Assembly: GCA_947034895.1 (NCBI GenBank)
Contig: OX344763.1
Span: 37,447,025 to 37,511,024 of the forward strand
Direction of reading: 5' to 3'
Length of the DNA: 64,000 nt
Origin: Rhytidiadelphus loreus
Taxonomy: Eukaryota > Streptophyta > Bryopsida > Hypnales > Hylocomiaceae
Part shown: piece by piece, positions 60,718 to 64,000 of the stretch
How positions within the stretch are numbered: position 1 is the first letter of the stretch
Layout of the letters: the number at the start of each line of letters is the position of its first letter
Position numbers and translations under genes: made by a program
The notes under the pieces: model-generated
Database searches by the model: none
Told to the model about the DNA's origin: nothing
Seen by the model: the letters and a program-made list of their open reading frames with translations, nothing else

Positions 60718-61359
60718 TAGTGGTAGCACACCTTGTCAAATTGTGGTGGAGCTACACCTTGCCAAAAAAAGGTAAAATATTATTTTTAACAAGCTTGAAA
60801 TGGCACTTGTACCATTGTGGCAACTTCTTGTGTAGTGCAGACTGTCTCTAATGCAATAAACTTCTTTAACCCTTTAATGACCAGGTCGATGACTAATTAT
60901 TCAAACTGACAGATTTTCATCGATAGCAGACTGGCTATTAAGAGCAAGCCCACAGCTGACTCCCCAAACATGGACGTCAAATGGCTTGGCGTATCCCTCC
61001 ACACCAAGAGCGGTCCAATCCAATTGAAAATAAAAGCCACAACGGTATCCATTTCTTTGGCAAAAGCTGCAAGTAATAATAAGAGCCCTTTGCCATTGAG
61101 CCATTGGGGATGGGGGGGGGGGGGCTGGTGGGGTCCACGCCTGGACCTTCTGATCCTCAGATGGATCTTGCTTTCAAAAATGTACCTGAAGTGAAGATTT
61201 CAGGTTTTTTTGAGCTCTCTGCCCATGGTCAACCTAGATGGGCCCTCCAATTCCAATTTCCAATGGCATTAGGCTCTAACTGAAGTTCACCCTCCACTGA
61301 GTCAATAAACCTTTGTAAAGCAATAGGTTCGAGCGGTCCTAGATTAGGGAATAAAATTA

Positions 61360-61914
61360 AGGTAAACCAACCTATGACAGGCAAATCTCCTATGACAGGC
61401 TCCTAGAGAACTACCCATTACAGTCTTAAATCAACCCATGACAAACTTTTTCCAATAAATGGGGTTAGAACTGCATTTGATTAATTTGTGGCCATAATCA
61501 AAGCCTTGGGAAATGGTCATGAAGTTATCGGTAACTGTCTTAGGACATTTATCCATTTTCAGTGTAAACTAGTAGTAAAAAGTTATTTTGTAATTCTTTC
61601 ATGTCATGTCCATATTAGGAAATCTTGGAGCCATGTTAGAAAATGTTTTGACTGCATTAGGTGGTTAGATGACCATCATGGAAACACTTTTCTGTTGATT
61701 TGGAGTAGTCTACAGACTCTTTAAAGCCAACTACACAGCAGACTTCAAAAATTCATAAAAAATTCATAAAAAATTCATTTTTTGTCCAAAAAATAAAATT
61801 TCACTTGCTCTTTGCATTCCTCATGTTTATCTTCATAGAGAATTTTTTTAAATTTTTTTCAAAAATGTGAACATGGCAAACCAGCCATTCTGCCCGTCAT
61901 AGGCTGGTTTACCT
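61360..61914. mobile_element. TA-flanked inverted-repeat element inside array unit 3
   Basis: This is the copy of the unit 1 element carried by array unit 3, with the same ends and TA flanks. Confidence 0.65.
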
Positions 61915-62557
61915 TAGTGGTAGCACACCTTGTCAAATTGTGGTGGAGCTACACCTTGCCAAAAAAAGGTAAAATATTATTTTTAACAAGCTTGAAATGG
62001 CACTTGTACCATTGTGGCAACTTCTTGTGTAGTGCAGACTGTCTCTAATGCAATAAACTTCTTTAACCCTTTAATGACCAGGTCGATGACTAATTATTCA
62101 AACTGACAGATTTTCATCGATAGCAGACTGGCTATTAAGAGCAAGCCCACAGCTGACTCCCCAAACATGGACGTCAAATGGCTTGGCGTATCCCTCCACA
62201 CCAAGAGCGGTCCAATCCAATTGAAAATAAAAGCCACAACGGTATCCATTTCTTTGGCAAAAGCTGCAAGTAATAATAAGAGCCCTTTGCCATTGAGCCA
62301 TTGGGGATTGGGGGGGGGGGGGCTGGTGGGGTCCACGCCTGGACCTTCTGATCCTCAGATGGATCTTGCTTTCAAAAATGTACCTGAAGTGAAGATTTCA
62401 GGTTTTTTTGAGCTCTCTGCCCATGGTCAACCTAGATGGGCCCTCCAATTCCAATTTCCAATGGCATTAGGCTCTAACTGAAGTTCACCCTCCACTGAGT
62501 CAATAAACCTTTGTAAAGCAATAGGTTCGAGCGGTCCTAGATTAGGGAATAAAATTA

Positions 62558-63112
62558 AGGTAAACCAACCTATGACAGGCAAATCTCCTATGACAGGCTC
62601 CTAGAGAACTACCCATTACAGTCTTAAATCAACCCATGACAAACTTTTTCCAATAAATGGGGTTAGAACTGCATTTGATTAATTTGTGGCCATAATCAAA
62701 GCCTTGGGAAATGGTCATGAAGTTATCGGTAACTGTCTTAGGACATTTATCCATTTTCAGTGTAAACTAGTAGTAAAAAGTTATTTTGTAATTCTTTCAT
62801 GTCATGTCCATATTAGGAAATCTTGGAGCCATGTTAGAAAATGTTTTGACTGCATTAGGTGGTTAGATGACCATCATGGAAACACTTTTCTGTTGATTTG
62901 GAGTAGTCTACAGACTCTTTAAAGCCAACTACACAGCAGACTTCAAAAATTCATAAAAAATTCATAAAAAATTCATTTTTTGTCCAAAAAATAAAATTTC
63001 ACTTGCTCTTTGCATTCCTCATGTTTATCTTCATAGAGAATTTTTTTAAATTTTTTTCAAAAATGTGAACATGGCAAACCAGCCATTCTGCCCGTCATAG
63101 GCTGGTTTACCT
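62558..63112. mobile_element. TA-flanked inverted-repeat element inside array unit 4
   Basis: This is the copy of the unit 1 element carried by array unit 4, with the same ends and TA flanks. Confidence 0.65.
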
Positions 63113-63670
63113 TAGTGGTAGCACACCTTGTCAAATTGTGGTGGAGCTACACCTTGCCAAAAAAAGGTAAAATATTATTTTTAACAAGCTTGAAATGGCA
63201 CTTGTACCATTGTGGCAACTTCTTGTGTAGTGCAGACTGTCTCTAATGCAATAAACTTCTTTAACCCTTTAATGACCAGGTCGATGACTAATTATTCAAA
63301 CTGACAGATTTTCATCGATAGCAGACTGGCTATTAAGAGCAAGCCCACAGCTGACTCCCCAAACATGGACGTCAAATGGCTTGGCGTATCCCTCCACACC
63401 AAGAGCGGACACTTAGTGGATATTTAATCAAACTTGACATTTGGTGAATTATTTATTCAAATCAAATTGTAGATGTAATTTGAAGCTATGCGACTAATGC
63501 TAGGAAGATTTGAATGAATTAATTGTTAAATTTTTAATATATAAATTTTCAAGCATGGTGCCCTTGCTTGAAAATCTATTTTAAAAATTTAACATTTAAT
63601 CCATGGTAAACCCAAAAGCTATAGAAGTTTAACTTCAAATATTATCACAATTAGATTTGATTGTCTCATG

Positions 63671-63863
63671 AGGGAAGACAATCTCTCTATATACACATGG
63701 GGTGATAGGAGGGGGAACAATCCATGTGAGATAAGTCACTTGAATGGGAAGGAACTTCACTATTCATTCATGGTGAAGTTCTTTCTCATTCTAAGTGACT
63801 TATCCCACATCGGTTATTCCTCCTCCTCCTACCCCATGTGTATATAGAGAGATTCTCTTCCCT
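63671..63863. repeat. 193-nt foldback with TCCCACATCGG motif
   Basis: The arms AGGGAAGA...TCTCTCTATATACACATGGGG and its mirror ending TCTTCCCT pair over about 90 bp with few mismatches, meeting at CACTATTCATTCATGGTG. The right arm contains ATCCCACATCGG and TATATAGAGAG, strings often seen in plant LTR/TRIM promoter regions (from memory). It may be a foldback derived from such a promoter. Confidence 0.7.
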
Positions 63864-64000
63864 AGGGGGGCTAAGCAAGTTTGCTACCTTCTTCCTTCAT
63901 TGTATTGGACACAATGGGAAAAAACACTTCAATGCGTTTGAAGTTAAATTTAAAAAAATGTTTAAACTGGATTTTAAAACTCAAAGCAATTTCTACTCTG
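63864..64000. other. Window edge, no feature seen
   Basis: AT-rich sequence runs to the edge of the window. An element that begins near 63406 or 63671 could continue beyond it. Confidence 0.3.

Larger units (their letters stand above)
58615..63405. repeat. Tandem array: four copies of a 1,197-bp unit
   Basis: Units start at 58615, 59814, 61011 and 62208, and the array stops at 63405. Each unit begins CGGTCCAATCCAATTG and ends CCACACCAAGAG. By eye the units appear essentially identical apart from the poly-G run (13-14 G) and an adjacent T: units 1 and 4 read GATT before the G-run, units 2 and 3 read GAT. The sequence after the last GAGCGG is unique. Such homogeneity means recent amplification or active exchange. 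The repeated 74-80-codon frames inside show no domain. Confidence 0.95.

Overview
This window is plant nuclear DNA, most probably from a land plant. It holds three spliced protein genes with GT-AG introns. One belongs to the DUF266/GT14-like Golgi glycosyltransferase family that is expanded in plants, one is a plant-type Argonaute, and one is a plant-type GDT1 membrane transporter. About three quarters of the window is AT-rich non-genic DNA full of small non-autonomous transposons. I cannot fix the species. The Argonaute is divergent from the familiar flowering-plant clades and a TTAA-flanked (piggyBac-like) repeat family is present, so a seed-free plant is my low-confidence guess.

Layout. 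1-1551: AT-rich, no gene. 1552-10755 (minus): Argonaute, 10 exons, 1,317 residues with a complete D-E-D-H slicer tetrad and a long Ser/Pro/Arg-rich N-terminus; its ~1.95 kb last intron carries a 925-bp TTAA-flanked element and a hairpin. 10756-13237: Argonaute leader and promoter (with a near-perfect 95-nt hairpin), then the 3' flank of the next gene. 13238-16716 (minus): DUF266 glycosyltransferase, 10 exons, ~422 residues. 16717-19370: its upstream region. 19371-42773: a ~23-kb gene-free stretch of nested repeats. 43381-46087 (plus): GDT1-like Mn2+/Ca2+ transporter, 9 exons, 291 residues. 46600-58614: second gene-free stretch with a 2.1-kb CACTA-type element and decayed retroelement traces. 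58615-63405: four almost identical head-to-tail copies of a 1,197-bp unit, each containing a TA-flanked inverted-repeat element. 63406-64000: a 193-nt foldback and AT-rich flank.

The gene-poor regions can be read as an insertion record. An ~800-bp block is present twice (33209-35996 and 41974-42773). The first copy is interrupted by four insertions that the second lacks, so element ends can be read directly. From this and from target-site duplications I define: a piggyBac-like TTAA family (at least seven copies or fragments, one nested in another), CACTA elements with 3-bp duplications, a pair of hAT-like 8-bp-duplication elements, a GC-rich CATTAGATGG-ended family with no visible duplication, a GCTAG-ended element with a ~12-bp duplication, and two foldback families.

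The three genes do not form a pathway. Argonaute acts in RNA silencing, the glycosyltransferase in Golgi glycan synthesis, and GDT1 in secretory-pathway Mn2+/Ca2+ and pH balance. The last two share the secretory pathway, but the sequence shows no functional link. All splice sites were placed by eye from frame, phase and family alignment remembered from general knowledge; no search was run.
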